Source: a bacterium
GTDB lineage: Bacteria > Patescibacteriota > Minisyncoccia > UBA6257 > 2-01-FULL-56-20
Assembly (NCBI GenBank): GCA_021827685.1
Contig: JAKAUM010000006.1
Location: 1 to 47,455 of the forward strand
Direction of reading: 5' to 3'
DNA length: 47,455 nt
In this document: positions 39,942-47,455 of the stretch, piece by piece
Layout of the letters: each line of letters begins with the position of its first letter
Position numbering within the stretch: the first letter of the stretch is position 1
Notes under the pieces: model-generated
Databases searched by the model: none
What the model was told of the DNA's origin: nothing
What the model saw: only the letters and a program-made list of their open reading frames with translations
Position numbers and translations under genes: made by a program

Positions 39942-39947
39942 TATACT
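39942..39947 (+). promoter_or_regulatory. -10 element of the tRNA-binding domain gene
   Basis: TATACT with a predicted start at about 39954, which is the A of the ATG. Confidence 0.6.
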
Positions 39948-39953
39948 TCCGCA

Positions 39954-40271
39954 ATGACTATTGACGAATTTCGGCAGGTTGACCTCCGCGTAGCGAAAAT
40001 CGTCGCCGCGGAGCGCGTTCCGGGTTCCGAGAAGCTCGTGAAGCTCGGAATAGACCTCGGCGAAACACGCCAGCTTGTCGCCGGCATCGGCAATGCGTAT
40101 GCGCCCGAGGAGCTCGTGGGCCGCGAAATCATCGTTGTCGCGAATCTCGAGCCGCGGACTTTAATGGGGCTTGAAAGCCAGGGGATGCTGCTCGCCGCGC
40201 ACGGCGATGACGGCGTGCCGTTCCTCCTTATGCCCGACAAGGAAGTTCCGCCGGGTTCGAAAATATCCTGA
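39954..40271 (+). CDS. stand-alone tRNA-binding (MetRS C-terminal/EMAP-like) domain protein
   Basis: A 105-residue OB-fold protein. It starts MTIDEFRQVDLRVAKIVAAE, the typical entry 'f-k-vDlRVg-I', then GSEKLVKLGIDLGETRQLVA, GIGNAYAPEELVGREIIVVA and NLEPRTLMGLESQGMLLAA, and ends with VPPGSKIS. This is the domain found at the C-terminus of bacterial MetRS and in CsaA and Trbp111. Alone, it may help tRNA binding in trans or be the detached tail of MetRS; metG itself is not in the window. The gene is leaderless by promoter position. Confidence 0.92.
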   Translation: MTIDEFRQVDLRVAKIVAAERVPGSEKLVKLGIDLGETRQLVAGIGNAYAPEELVGREIIVVANLEPRTLMGLESQGMLLAAHGDDGVPFLLMPDKEVPPGSKIS

Positions 40272-40281
40272 CGAAAATCCT

Positions 40282-40785
40282 ATGAAGCGCATATTTTCCA
40301 TAATCATTTTCCTTATTCTTGCGGCCGCCGCGCTCTGGGCCGGGGTGTGGTACAATCAAGAAAACAACCGCGCGGTGTCGCAGGCCGAAGTTGCGGCGGG
40401 AGAAGCCGCGGCGCGCGCCCAATCAGCAATCATGCAAGGCCTTAAAATCAACGATCTTACGGTCGGTTCCGGCGCGACGGCGCAGGACGGCGATGTTATT
40501 ACCGTGAATTATACGGGGACGCTGGATAACGGCACCGTGTTCGACAGTTCTTACGCGCGCCATCAGCCGTTTACCTTTACGCTTGGCGTGGGGCAGGTAA
40601 TTAAAGGATGGGATCTCGGACTGGTCAATATGAGAGTCGGCGGCAAGCGGGAGCTCACGATCCCTCCGGATCTCGCGTACGGCGCGCAGGGCGTTCCGCA
40701 GGCGCATATTCCGGCGAACGCGACTTTGCATTTTACGGTGGAGCTTTTGTCGGTGCAGGCGCCGACATCGACTTCCGGACAATAG
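40282..40785 (+). CDS. membrane-anchored FKBP-type peptidyl-prolyl isomerase
   Basis: A 167-residue protein. An N-terminal signal anchor (MKRIFSIIIFLILAAAALWA) and a short helical spacer precede a single FKBP domain at about residues 55-160: VITVNYTGTLDNGTVFDSSY, FTFTLGVGQVIKGWDLGLVN and MRVGGKRELTIPPDLAYGAQ, ending with ANATLHFTVELL. The residues that line the FKBP active site (Tyr, Asp, Val-Ile, Trp, Tyr) are all present. It acts outside the membrane, likely as a folding helper for secreted proteins. It starts ten bases after the tRNA-binding gene and lies before secD-secF, which fits a role in export. Confidence 0.94.
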   Translation: MKRIFSIIIFLILAAAALWAGVWYNQENNRAVSQAEVAAGEAAARAQSAIMQGLKINDLTVGSGATAQDGDVITVNYTGTLDNGTVFDSSYARHQPFTFTLGVGQVIKGWDLGLVNMRVGGKRELTIPPDLAYGAQGVPQAHIPANATLHFTVELLSVQAPTSTSGQ

Positions 40786-40834
40786 CCCCGATCCGTGCGC
40801 GGACGCGCCGATTCGGCTTTGCGGAGCGCTTAAG

Positions 40835-40862
40835 TTGCATTTTACTCGCGGCCTGCTATAAT
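40835..40862 (+). promoter_or_regulatory. promoter of secD-secF
   Basis: TTGCAT (40835-40840), a 16-base spacer and TATAAT (40857-40862). The predicted start at 40869-40871 is on the ATG of secD. Confidence 0.7.
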
Positions 40863-40870
40863 TTTCTGCA

Positions 40871-42127
40871 ATGAGGCGTCATCCGGGCCTTTTTTTAGCG
40901 ATAATAGCGGCGGTCGCAGTACTCGCGGGGTTTTTCATATGGCCGCGCGGGTTCGGCGCCCAGTGGCGCCCCTGGCACCTCGGCCTCGACCTCGTCGGAG
41001 GCGCCCATCTGGTTTATAATATCGACCTTTCTCACGTCGCGGCGTCGAATCAGGATTCGGTGGTCGCCGGCTTGCGCGACGTGATCGAAAAGCGCGTGAA
41101 CCTTTTCGGCGTGAGCGAGCCGCAGGTGTACACGTCCCGTTCCGGCCAGAGCGCCCAGCTCATAGTGGATCTTGCGGGGATAAAAAACGTGAGCCAGGCC
41201 ATCAGCGAGATCGGGCAGACGCCGCTTCTTGATTTTCGAGAAGTCCAGCAGAACGCGTCCGGGACGCAATATATCTATACGAACCTGACGGGCCAATACG
41301 TCACGGGAGCCCAGCTCACCTTCGACCAAAATACCGGCGCGCCGGAAGTACAGGTTGATTTCAATACCGAAGGCGGAGGCATCTTCGCGCGGATGACCGC
41401 GGCGAACGTCGGCAAGCCGCTCGCCATTTTCCTGGATAACCAGCTGATCGAAGCGCCGATCGTGCAGGAGGCCATTCCGAACGGCAAGGCGCTCATCTCG
41501 GGCAACTTTACGATTCAAAGCGCCCAGCAGCTTGTTTCGCGCTTCAACGCGGGCGCCCTCCCCGCGCCGATCTCGCTCATCACCCAGCAGACGATAAGCC
41601 CGACGCTCGGCTCGAATTCTCTCCGCGAGATGATTATCGCGGCGATCCTCGGCACGATCCTCGTGATGCTTTTCATGCTCTTCTATTACCGCCTGCTCGG
41701 GCTCTTTGCGTCGCTCGCGCTCATTATCTACATCGCCCTTACGCTCGCGGTCTTCAAGCTTATTCCGGTTACGATGAGCCTCGCCGGCCTCGCGGGCTTC
41801 ATCCTCACGATCGGCATGGCCGTCGACGCGAATATCCTTATCTTCGAGCGCATTAAAGAAGAACTGAAGCGCGGCCTCCAGAAGCATTCCGCGATCGAGG
41901 AAGGGTTCCGCCGCGCGTGGCCTTCCATCCGCGATTCGAACGTGTCCACGATCATCACTGCCGTCATTCTTTACTATTTCACCTCGAGCTTCGTCCAGGG
42001 GTTCGCGCTGACGCTCCTCCTCGGCGTGCTCGTGAGCTTGTTCAGCGCCATTACGACGACGCGGCTTTTCCTCAGGACATTCATGAAAGACGCGAAACCG
42101 GCGATGCTCGCCCCAAAGCATGTATAA
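40871..42127 (+). CDS. secD: protein translocase subunit SecD
   Basis: A 418-residue SecD, part of the proton-driven SecDF complex that aids late steps of export. It has the first span (LFLAIIAAVAVLAGFFIWP), the D1 motif (HLGLDLVGGAHLVYNID), a reduced P1 head domain (VIEKRVNLFGVSEPQVYTSR and onward) and the C-terminal five-span bundle with LAGLAGFILTIGMAVDANIL and IFERIKEELKRG. The proton-relay Asp (GMAVDANI) is present. The protein is shorter than E. coli SecD (about 615) but normal for compact forms. Its stop overlaps secF by eight bases. Confidence 0.96.
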   Translation: MRRHPGLFLAIIAAVAVLAGFFIWPRGFGAQWRPWHLGLDLVGGAHLVYNIDLSHVAASNQDSVVAGLRDVIEKRVNLFGVSEPQVYTSRSGQSAQLIVDLAGIKNVSQAISEIGQTPLLDFREVQQNASGTQYIYTNLTGQYVTGAQLTFDQNTGAPEVQVDFNTEGGGIFARMTAANVGKPLAIFLDNQLIEAPIVQEAIPNGKALISGNFTIQSAQQLVSRFNAGALPAPISLITQQTISPTLGSNSLREMIIAAILGTILVMLFMLFYYRLLGLFASLALIIYIALTLAVFKLIPVTMSLAGLAGFILTIGMAVDANILIFERIKEELKRGLQKHSAIEEGFRRAWPSIRDSNVSTIITAVILYYFTSSFVQGFALTLLLGVLVSLFSAITTTRLFLRTFMKDAKPAMLAPKHV

Positions 42128-43019
42128 CATCGTAGGACATAAGAAAATTTGGTTTATCGTTTCCGGCATCCTCGTGGGCGCGGCCCTGCTTGCGATCGGA
42201 TTTTACGGCTTCAAGCAGAGCCCTGAATTCGTCGGCGGGTCGCTTTGGGAGTTCCAGGTTCCCGTACATCAGCCGTCCCTCTCCGCCGTACAGAACTTCT
42301 TCTCGCAGAACCTCGGCGTCCACGGCGCGACGATTACGGAAGATACGACGAACCAATCTTTCCTCGCGCGTTTTAATACCGTCTCCGAGGCGGTGCACCA
42401 GCAGTATCTTACGCTCGTGAAGGCCAAGTGGCCTTCGTTCACGGAGCTGAGTTTTTCGTCCATCGGCCCGTCGGTCGGCGCCGCCTTGCGCAAGAACGCA
42501 ATCATCGCGATCATCCTCGTCCTCATCGGCGTTTCGCTTTACGTCGCCTTCGCGTTCCGAAAGGCTTCGCGCCCCGTAAGTTCGTGGAAATACGGCTGGG
42601 TAACCCTCCTTACGCTTTTTCACGACGTTTCCATCCCGGCGGGCATGCTCGCCGTGCTTGGCCACGTGGCTCACGTAGAAATCGACACGAACTCCATCGT
42701 GGCACTGCTCGTCGTCATGGGTTTTTCGGTGCACGACACGATCGTGGTATTCGACCGCACCCGGGAGAATCTCATGGCGCGGCGGAGGAAGGAGCCTTTT
42801 GCAGAAGTGGTGAATGAGAGCGTGAATCAGACCCTGGCGCGGTCCGTGAACACCTCGCTTGCGCTTATCTTCGTGCTGGTAGCCCTGCTTGTCGTGGGCC
42901 CTTCCAGCCTCCGCTATTTCATCCTGACGCTTCTCGTGGGGGTAACGACCGGCATCTACTCTTCTATTTTTATCGCAAGCCCCATGCTCGCGCTTCTGAA
43001 GCCGAAGAACGAGCCATAG
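42120..43019 (+). CDS. secF: protein translocase subunit SecF
   Basis: A 299-residue SecF partner of SecD. It shows the first span (IWFIVSGILVGAALLAIGFY), the periplasmic domain with YGFKQSPEFVGGSLWEFQV (in place of the usual GiDFtGG), and the C-terminal bundle: VTLLTLFHDVSIPAGMLAVL, VALLVVMGFSVHDTIVVFDR and NESVNQTLARSVNTSLALIF. The Asp-rich relay (GFSVHDTIVVFDR) is intact. The usual GiDFxGG motif is PEFVGGS, so the Asp is replaced by Glu. Length is normal. It overlaps secD by eight bases, so both are made together. Confidence 0.96.
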   Translation: MYNIVGHKKIWFIVSGILVGAALLAIGFYGFKQSPEFVGGSLWEFQVPVHQPSLSAVQNFFSQNLGVHGATITEDTTNQSFLARFNTVSEAVHQQYLTLVKAKWPSFTELSFSSIGPSVGAALRKNAIIAIILVLIGVSLYVAFAFRKASRPVSSWKYGWVTLLTLFHDVSIPAGMLAVLGHVAHVEIDTNSIVALLVVMGFSVHDTIVVFDRTRENLMARRRKEPFAEVVNESVNQTLARSVNTSLALIFVLVALLVVGPSSLRYFILTLLVGVTTGIYSSIFIASPMLALLKPKNEP

Positions 43020-43030
43020 CGCCGCGCGGG

Positions 43031-43069
43031 TTGACCGGACTTCACAAATAAGATAGAATTGATTATAAT
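43031..43069 (+). promoter_or_regulatory. promoter region of the sigma4/HARE-HTH gene
   Basis: TTGACC (43031-43036), 17 bases and TAGAAT (43054-43059) form one good promoter. A consensus TATAAT at 43064-43069 gives a second, nearer -10 that would start the mRNA at about 43076, three bases before the ATG at 43079. Confidence 0.6.
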
Positions 43070-43078
43070 AATCCCGTT

Positions 43079-44110
43079 ATGGCACAGATACCGAAAATAG
43101 TGAATGCCGCGCTTGCGGGCTTGAAGCCGCGCCAGAAGGAAGTGCTTTTGGCCCGCTTCGGCATGGAAAAAGGAGGAGGCGCGGAAACGCTTGCCGCGAT
43201 CGGGGGGCGCTTGCGCATTACCCGCGAACGCGTCCGGCAGATCGAGGCGGCGGGAGTGCGCCTTGCCTCCGCGAACGTCGCGAAGAATTCCGACGCATCG
43301 TTGTTCGTGGAGAAGATGAAAAAATTCCTCGCGGCGCGGGGCGGCGTAGTCCGGCGCTCCGAAGCGGCGGAGTACGCGGCGTCGCTCGCGAAGGGGATCG
43401 GCCCGAACCACGTCGACTTTTTCGCCGAGGCGTCCGGCGCATGGAAGCTTTACCGCGAAGACGGCGAGTTCCACCCGTTTTATTACTCAAGCCCGAAAGA
43501 ACTGAAGACGGCGAAATCTTTCATCTCGAACTGGGTCGATTATCTCCGCGCCCATAAGAACGGAGTGCTGGGGGAGTCCTATGAGGCTCACCTTGCGGGT
43601 TTTATGAAGTCCAAACCGGAAGCGGCGTCGTCCGCCGGATGCTATCTCGCCGTCGCGAAGCACGTGATGAAAAATCCCTACGGCGATATCGGCTTGCGCG
43701 AATGGCCGGAGATCCGCCCGTCCACCGTGCGGGACAAAATCTATCTTGTCATGAAGAAGCAGGGCGAACCCCTGCACTTCGAGGACATCGCGCGCCATAT
43801 CAACAAGGCGGGCTTCAGCGCGCAGATCGCGCTCGCGCCCACCGTCCATAACGAACTCATCAAGGATGACCGATTCGTGCTTGTGGGCCGCGGCATGTAC
43901 GGACTCCGCGAGCGCGGATACGAGCCGGGCACCGCGCGGGAAGTGATCGCGCGCATCCTGAAGAGCGAGGGCCCGCTCCGCCCGAACGAGGTGCTCGCCG
44001 CCGTCGCGAAACGCCGCTTCTTCAAGCCGAACACGGTGTTCATCAATCTCCAGAACAGGAGCCACTTCGAGCGCATGTCGGACGGGCGCTATCGCATCCG
44101 GGAGTCGTAG
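43079..44110 (+). CDS. sigma-region-4 / HARE-HTH transcription regulator
   Basis: A 343-residue DNA-binding protein. Residues 1-60 resemble sigma-70 region 4 (LKPRQKEVLLARFGMEKGGG, then LRITRERVRQIEAAGVRLAS, the helix-turn-helix that contacts -35 DNA). The middle (about 75-200) is helical with no known motif. Residues about 215-280 are a HARE-HTH/RpoE-delta-like winged helix (DKIYLVMKKQGEPLHFEDIA, then IALAPTVHNELIKDDRFVLV and GRGMYGLRERG). A second similar repeat follows (AREVIARILKSEGPLRPNEV and onward). There is no region 2, so it cannot melt promoters alone; a role as an RNA polymerase accessory factor is inferred. Confidence 0.85.
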   Translation: MAQIPKIVNAALAGLKPRQKEVLLARFGMEKGGGAETLAAIGGRLRITRERVRQIEAAGVRLASANVAKNSDASLFVEKMKKFLAARGGVVRRSEAAEYAASLAKGIGPNHVDFFAEASGAWKLYREDGEFHPFYYSSPKELKTAKSFISNWVDYLRAHKNGVLGESYEAHLAGFMKSKPEAASSAGCYLAVAKHVMKNPYGDIGLREWPEIRPSTVRDKIYLVMKKQGEPLHFEDIARHINKAGFSAQIALAPTVHNELIKDDRFVLVGRGMYGLRERGYEPGTAREVIARILKSEGPLRPNEVLAAVAKRRFFKPNTVFINLQNRSHFERMSDGRYRIRES

Positions 44111-44169
44111 TCCGGCCCCGCCGGGGCCCGCCGCCTCCGGCCTGCCGCATGCCATGCCGGAAACTTTGA

Positions 44170-44175
44170 TAGAAT
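44170..44175 (+). promoter_or_regulatory. -10 element of the two-gene ATPase locus
   Basis: TAGAAT ends 14 bases before the ATG at 44190, giving a leader of about eight bases. Confidence 0.5.
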
Positions 44176-44189
44176 AACAGGGTACATCC

Positions 44190-45494
44190 ATGGCTCAATT
44201 TCTTACGGAGCTTTTCGGCATTCCTCCCCAGCTTATTCCGGTCGCGCGGAGCATCGCGGCCGTCTGGAATGCTATATGGTGGATCGCCCTTCCGCTTATC
44301 GCTTTATCCGTGCTCTGGGAATCATGGAAGATTTATCTGCATTGGAGGTTCGTCAGCAACCTGAAGTTCAAGCTCCTTGAAATCAAGGTTCCGAAGAACA
44401 ACCTAAAGACGGCGAAAGCGATGGAGCAGATCTTCGCCGCCGCCCACGCGCCGTATTCCTACGGCATCCGATTCTGGGACAAATATTGGAAAGGCATGGA
44501 AGAGCCGTGGATGTCGTTCGAGCTCGTGGCGCACGAGGGGGAAAGTCATTTCTATCTCCGTGTTCCCGCTCGGTACCGCAATATGATGGAAGCCGCCGTC
44601 TTCAGCCAGTATCCGGATGCGGAGGTCACGGAGGCGGAAGATTATCTCGAAAGCATGCCGGACATGCTACCCAATAAAGATTTCACGCTGGATGGATTCG
44701 AAGAAGTCCTCCGGCACGAGGATTACCGCCCCATTCGGACCTATCTTTCATTCGAAGATCCCATCGAGGAGCGGCGGGTGGAAACGATGGGCGGCCTCCT
44801 CGAGACGATGTCGAAGATGCGCGGCGACGAACGCCTCTGGTACCAGGTCATCCTCGTGCCCACGGGAGAGGCATTCCAGAAGGAAGGCGAAAAGGCCATC
44901 GCAAAACTGCTGAAGGTGGAGACAGGGGAGGAGAAAAAGGCCTCTTTCCCGTCGCTCGATCTCGGCATATCGCTCGGCGAGGCGCTCAGGGCGCCGTTTC
45001 AGCATCCCGGCGAGGCGCAGTTGAAAAAGGAATCGCCGCAGCAAAAGATGAGTTTTATCGTCGCATCGCACGACAAAGAACGCGCGGAAGCGATCCAGAA
45101 GAAAATCGCGAAGATCGCGTTCAATGCGACGGTCCGGTTCGTCTATCTCGAGCAGAAGGACGCGCCTTCAAAGCCGGAGTACCTTATGGCGATTCACGGC
45201 TTCGTGCGCCAGTTCAATACGCAGGACCTCAACTCGCTGAAGCCGAACAGCCCCACGACGACCGCGGGATACGCCGTCCGGGGCCTTTTCAAGCAGACGC
45301 GCCTCAACTGGCGGCGTCATCTTCTCTATGAACATTACCGCCATACTCTCCCCGCGCATCACGCCTCCGTCCTCAACGTCGAGGAGCTCGCGACGATTTT
45401 CCACTTCCCGATCCAGGCGACGACGACGAGCGAACTCGAGAAGGTCGAATCGCGCAAGGGAACGCCGCCGGCCGCGCTGCCCGTCATCGAATAA
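44190..45494 (+). CDS. membrane-anchored partner of a VirD4-like ATPase (DUF8128-like)
   Basis: A 434-residue protein. One or two N-terminal spans (AAVWNAIWWIALPLIALSVL) are followed by an alpha/beta region: FKLLEIKVPKNNLKTAKAME, YGIRFWDKYWKGMEEPWMSF, then FELVAHEGESHFYLRVPARY, and later YLMAIHGFVRQFNTQDLNSL. This layout, with an ATPase gene six bases behind, matches the N-terminal membrane module found fused to or paired with VirD4/TraG-like ATPases in CPR genomes. No catalytic motif is visible. It probably anchors the ATPase to the membrane. The C-terminus reads HFPIQATTTSELEKVESRKG, which in related proteins lies next to the ATPase start. Confidence 0.75.
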   Translation: MAQFLTELFGIPPQLIPVARSIAAVWNAIWWIALPLIALSVLWESWKIYLHWRFVSNLKFKLLEIKVPKNNLKTAKAMEQIFAAAHAPYSYGIRFWDKYWKGMEEPWMSFELVAHEGESHFYLRVPARYRNMMEAAVFSQYPDAEVTEAEDYLESMPDMLPNKDFTLDGFEEVLRHEDYRPIRTYLSFEDPIEERRVETMGGLLETMSKMRGDERLWYQVILVPTGEAFQKEGEKAIAKLLKVETGEEKKASFPSLDLGISLGEALRAPFQHPGEAQLKKESPQQKMSFIVASHDKERAEAIQKKIAKIAFNATVRFVYLEQKDAPSKPEYLMAIHGFVRQFNTQDLNSLKPNSPTTTAGYAVRGLFKQTRLNWRRHLLYEHYRHTLPAHHASVLNVEELATIFHFPIQATTTSELEKVESRKGTPPAALPVIE

Positions 45495-45500
45495 TCCTTC

Positions 45501-47318
45501 ATGCGAATCAATCCCGAAGAAAGGGACAGCATCACCCCGCTCGGCGTCACGAACGCGCGCGGGCTGAAGAAAAAATTCGGCATCAAGCTCGATGACCGCC
45601 GGCGGCACGTATATATCGTCGGGAAAACCGGCGTCGGGAAAACGACCCTGCTCGAGAACATGGCGATTGCGGACATCCTTTCGGGGAAGGGGGTCGCGAT
45701 CGTGGATCCTCACGGCGAATTCGCCGAGAAACTTCTCGATTTCATTCCCGAAAACCGGCTTGAAGACGTAATTTATTTCGATCCGTCCGATACGGAGAAT
45801 CCGATCGCGTTCAACCCGATGGAGCAGGTGGGCACCGAATTCCGCCACCTTGTCGCTTCGGGCATTATGGGCGTCTTCAAGAAGATATGGCCGGACGCGT
45901 GGTCTGCGCGGATGGAATATATCCTGAACAACACGCTCCTCGCGCTCCTCGAATACCCGGGCTCGACCTTGCTCGGCATTCTTCGCATGTTCGCCGAACC
46001 GAACTACCGCAAGAAGATCGTGGACAACCTGAAGGACCCCGTCATCAAGGCGTTCTGGCAGAACGAATTCGCCCGCTATACCCAGCGCCTTGAAACCGAG
46101 GCGCTCGCCGCGATCCAGAACAAGGTCGGGCAGTTTGTTTCAAATCCTCTGATCCGGAATATTCTCGGCCAGCCGCGCTCCTCGCTCAATATGCGCACCA
46201 TCATGGATTCCGGGAAGATATTCATCGTAAACCTCTCAAAGGGGAAAATGGGCGAGGACAATTCCGCCCTCCTCGGCGCGATGGTCATCACGCGCCTCCA
46301 GCTTGCCGCCATGTCGCGCGTGGACATTCCCGAGGAAAAGCGCCGCGACTTCTTCGTCTACGTGGACGAGTTCCAGAATTTTGCGACGGAATCTTTCGCG
46401 AGCATCCTTTCCGAGGCGAGGAAATACCGTCTGAGCCTGGTGCTCGCGCACCAGTATATCGGCCAGCTCGTATCGGGAGACGGAAACGCGAAGGTGCGCG
46501 ACGCGGTGTTCGGAAACGTCGGCACCATCGTCACGTTCCGCGTCGGCGCGGCGGACGCGGAGTTTCTCGAAAAGGAATTCATGCCCGAATTCCTCCAGCA
46601 GGATCTCGTGAATCTGCCGAAGGCGGGCGTATACGTAAAGCTCATGATCGACGGCGTCGCGTCGCGGCCGTTTTCCGCGGCGACCTTGCCGCCCCAACAG
46701 CCGCCGCTTGCATCCCGCCGCGACGTCATCATCCAGAATACTCGGATGCACTATGGGACGCCGCGCCGCGTCGTCGAAGAGCGCATTGCGGGGGAATGGC
46801 AGGCGACGGAAGAGGACATGATCCGCGAAAAAACGGGGCGGCAGGGGGAGCGGCGCCTGGACAGCGTGCTTGCGCCGCGGAACGCAAACGGGCCGGCCGC
46901 GAGCGGCGGCGGGCCGCGGATCCATCCTCTCCGCCGGATTCCCGACGGGCCGTCCGCTCCCCGGCGCCTGCCCGCGGAGAGCCGCGGGGCGCATTCTCCC
47001 GTTCCTCCATCCGCACCGCCCGCGCCGCCCGTACTGCCTGCGCCGCCGACCGCGGAAGGCGCTCCGTTTCCGGTATCGAACCCGCCGGTGTCCGCCGCAG
47101 GAAATCCGGCAGCGCCTGCGGATGCGCGCGCGGCCGCACCGCGGCCGCTGCAGCCGAAACAGTTTCCAAAGCCCGCCGTGGATATCGGCGCATTGAGGCG
47201 CGCCATACGGGAGTCCCTTGAGCCGCAACCGCCGGAACCGCCGGAGCCGCCGGAACCGCGCGAAAAAGAAAAAGATGAAGGGCATGCGGATGAAAAAACG
47301 GAGCCCGGTGCGCAGTAG
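45501..47318 (+). CDS. VirD4/TraG-like ATPase with long Pro-rich tail
   Basis: A 605-residue P-loop ATPase of the FtsK/HerA/VirD4 group. Walker A is YIVGKTGVGKTTLLENMAIA (residues about 41-49), followed by VAIVDPHGEFAEKLLDFI. Walker B is FFVYVDEFQNFATESFASIL (Asp289-Glu290), and LSLVLAHQYIGQLVSGDGNA is the sensor-like motif of coupling proteins. The start (NPEERDSITPLGVTNARGLK) lacks a membrane span, supplied perhaps by the gene before it. From about residue 430 the protein is Pro/Ala/Arg-rich and ends in PPEPPEPPEPREKEKD. No relaxase or pilus genes are nearby. It may pump DNA or protein, or organise pili; its exact role is unknown. Confidence 0.85.
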   Translation: MRINPEERDSITPLGVTNARGLKKKFGIKLDDRRRHVYIVGKTGVGKTTLLENMAIADILSGKGVAIVDPHGEFAEKLLDFIPENRLEDVIYFDPSDTENPIAFNPMEQVGTEFRHLVASGIMGVFKKIWPDAWSARMEYILNNTLLALLEYPGSTLLGILRMFAEPNYRKKIVDNLKDPVIKAFWQNEFARYTQRLETEALAAIQNKVGQFVSNPLIRNILGQPRSSLNMRTIMDSGKIFIVNLSKGKMGEDNSALLGAMVITRLQLAAMSRVDIPEEKRRDFFVYVDEFQNFATESFASILSEARKYRLSLVLAHQYIGQLVSGDGNAKVRDAVFGNVGTIVTFRVGAADAEFLEKEFMPEFLQQDLVNLPKAGVYVKLMIDGVASRPFSAATLPPQQPPLASRRDVIIQNTRMHYGTPRRVVEERIAGEWQATEEDMIREKTGRQGERRLDSVLAPRNANGPAASGGGPRIHPLRRIPDGPSAPRRLPAESRGAHSPVPPSAPPAPPVLPAPPTAEGAPFPVSNPPVSAAGNPAAPADARAAAPRPLQPKQFPKPAVDIGALRRAIRESLEPQPPEPPEPPEPREKEKDEGHADEKTEPGAQ

Positions 47319-47455
47319 CGGCGCGGCGCGGGCGGGGCGGCCGCGCGCAAGATTCCATTTCTTGACGATCTTCCCTGGGATTTTTGATTCCTATCTCGGC
47401 GAATCGCTTTTTCGGCGCGCGCGCGGAAAAAAAATCATCGAAACGCGCGTCTATA
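47290..47455 (+). CDS. trmD: tRNA (guanine37-N1)-methyltransferase, N-terminal part
   Basis: The frame is open to the end of the window. From 47350 it encodes RFHFLTIFPGIFDSYLGESL and then FRRARGKKIIETRVY, the typical TrmD beginning (f-x-ilTlFPemF-x-yl-eSil-rA-ekg-i). TrmD methylates G37 of tRNA and prevents frameshifts. No start codon lies right before that motif. In-frame candidates are GTG 47308, ATG 47290 and ATG 47284, all overlapping the end of the ATPase gene (stop 47318), which would add a basic, Arg/Ala-rich extension of about 14-22 residues. The rest of the gene is outside. Confidence 0.82.
   Translation, partial: MKKRSPVRSSGAARAGRPRARFHFLTIFPGIFDSYLGESLFRRARGKKIIETRVY

Overview
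This is a GC-rich, densely coded bacterial chromosome segment. It has about 50 protein genes, few gaps, and many start/stop overlaps of the ATGA type. The gene set points to a Candidate Phyla Radiation (Patescibacteria) organism, most likely Parcubacteria-like. It has single-copy housekeeping genes with shortened proteins: an 84-residue ATP synthase epsilon, a 222-residue HrcA and a 170-residue RecO. It also has a one-domain MGMT, DUF5667-like and sigma4/HARE-HTH proteins, and a VirD4-like ATPase paired with a membrane-anchored partner. UGA is used as a stop throughout (for example radC and recO-side genes), which argues against the UGA-recoding Gracilibacteria and Absconditabacteria. The taxon is inference. 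No tRNA, rRNA, transposon, prophage or CRISPR array was found, so the segment looks like core genome rather than an island.

Layout. 1-1261: end of the F1F0-ATP synthase operon (atpD, short atpC) plus a beta-carbonic-anhydrase-like gene, closed by a strong terminator. 1279-7738: DNA repair genes (ogt/MGMT, mpg, radC), a fused G6PDH-6PGDH, a sugar-phosphate isomerase and an orphan histidine kinase core. 7792-10812: a four-gene ABC-transporter operon with ATGA overlaps. 10823-16327: ychF, then leftward recR, cysS-dnaB and corA. 16375-21714: a heat-shock operon hrcA-grpE-dnaK-(membrane protein)-dnaJ with a recognisable CIRCE operator over the promoter. 21724-24141: a membrane-anchored HNH protein, a tiny SPW-like membrane protein, and a divergent flavin reductase/recO pair. 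24167-32409: a DUF11-type surface protein, glyS, murA, mreB, a delta-prime-like clamp-loader subunit, frr and rseP. 32462-34351: a small membrane protein and a second ABC exporter. 34352-34937: the only large gap, which holds a strong candidate for a structured non-coding RNA of about 380 nt with its own promoter and terminator. 34938-39928: secreted and surface proteins around an ECF sigma/anti-sigma pair. 39954-43019: a tRNA-binding domain protein, an FKBP isomerase, secD and secF. 43079-47455: a sigma4/HARE-HTH regulator, the VirD4-like two-gene locus, and the start of trmD.

A theme runs through the window. A -10 hexamer (TATAAT or close) sits so close to the start codon that the predicted transcript begins on, or a few bases before, the ATG/GTG. 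Leaderless or near-leaderless mRNAs therefore look like the default for the first gene of a unit. This changes several start-codon choices and reveals interleaved bidirectional promoters.

The best leads are the structured RNA at 34475-34855, the CIRCE/leaderless hrcA promoter, MurA with Asp at position 115 (predicted fosfomycin-insensitive), the G6PDH-6PGDH fusion, a CorA-like protein with GMR in place of GMN, and a nested hairpin in the predicted 5' UTR of a surface-protein operon at 36275-36345. Functions rest on reading motifs by eye. No database search or folding program was run.
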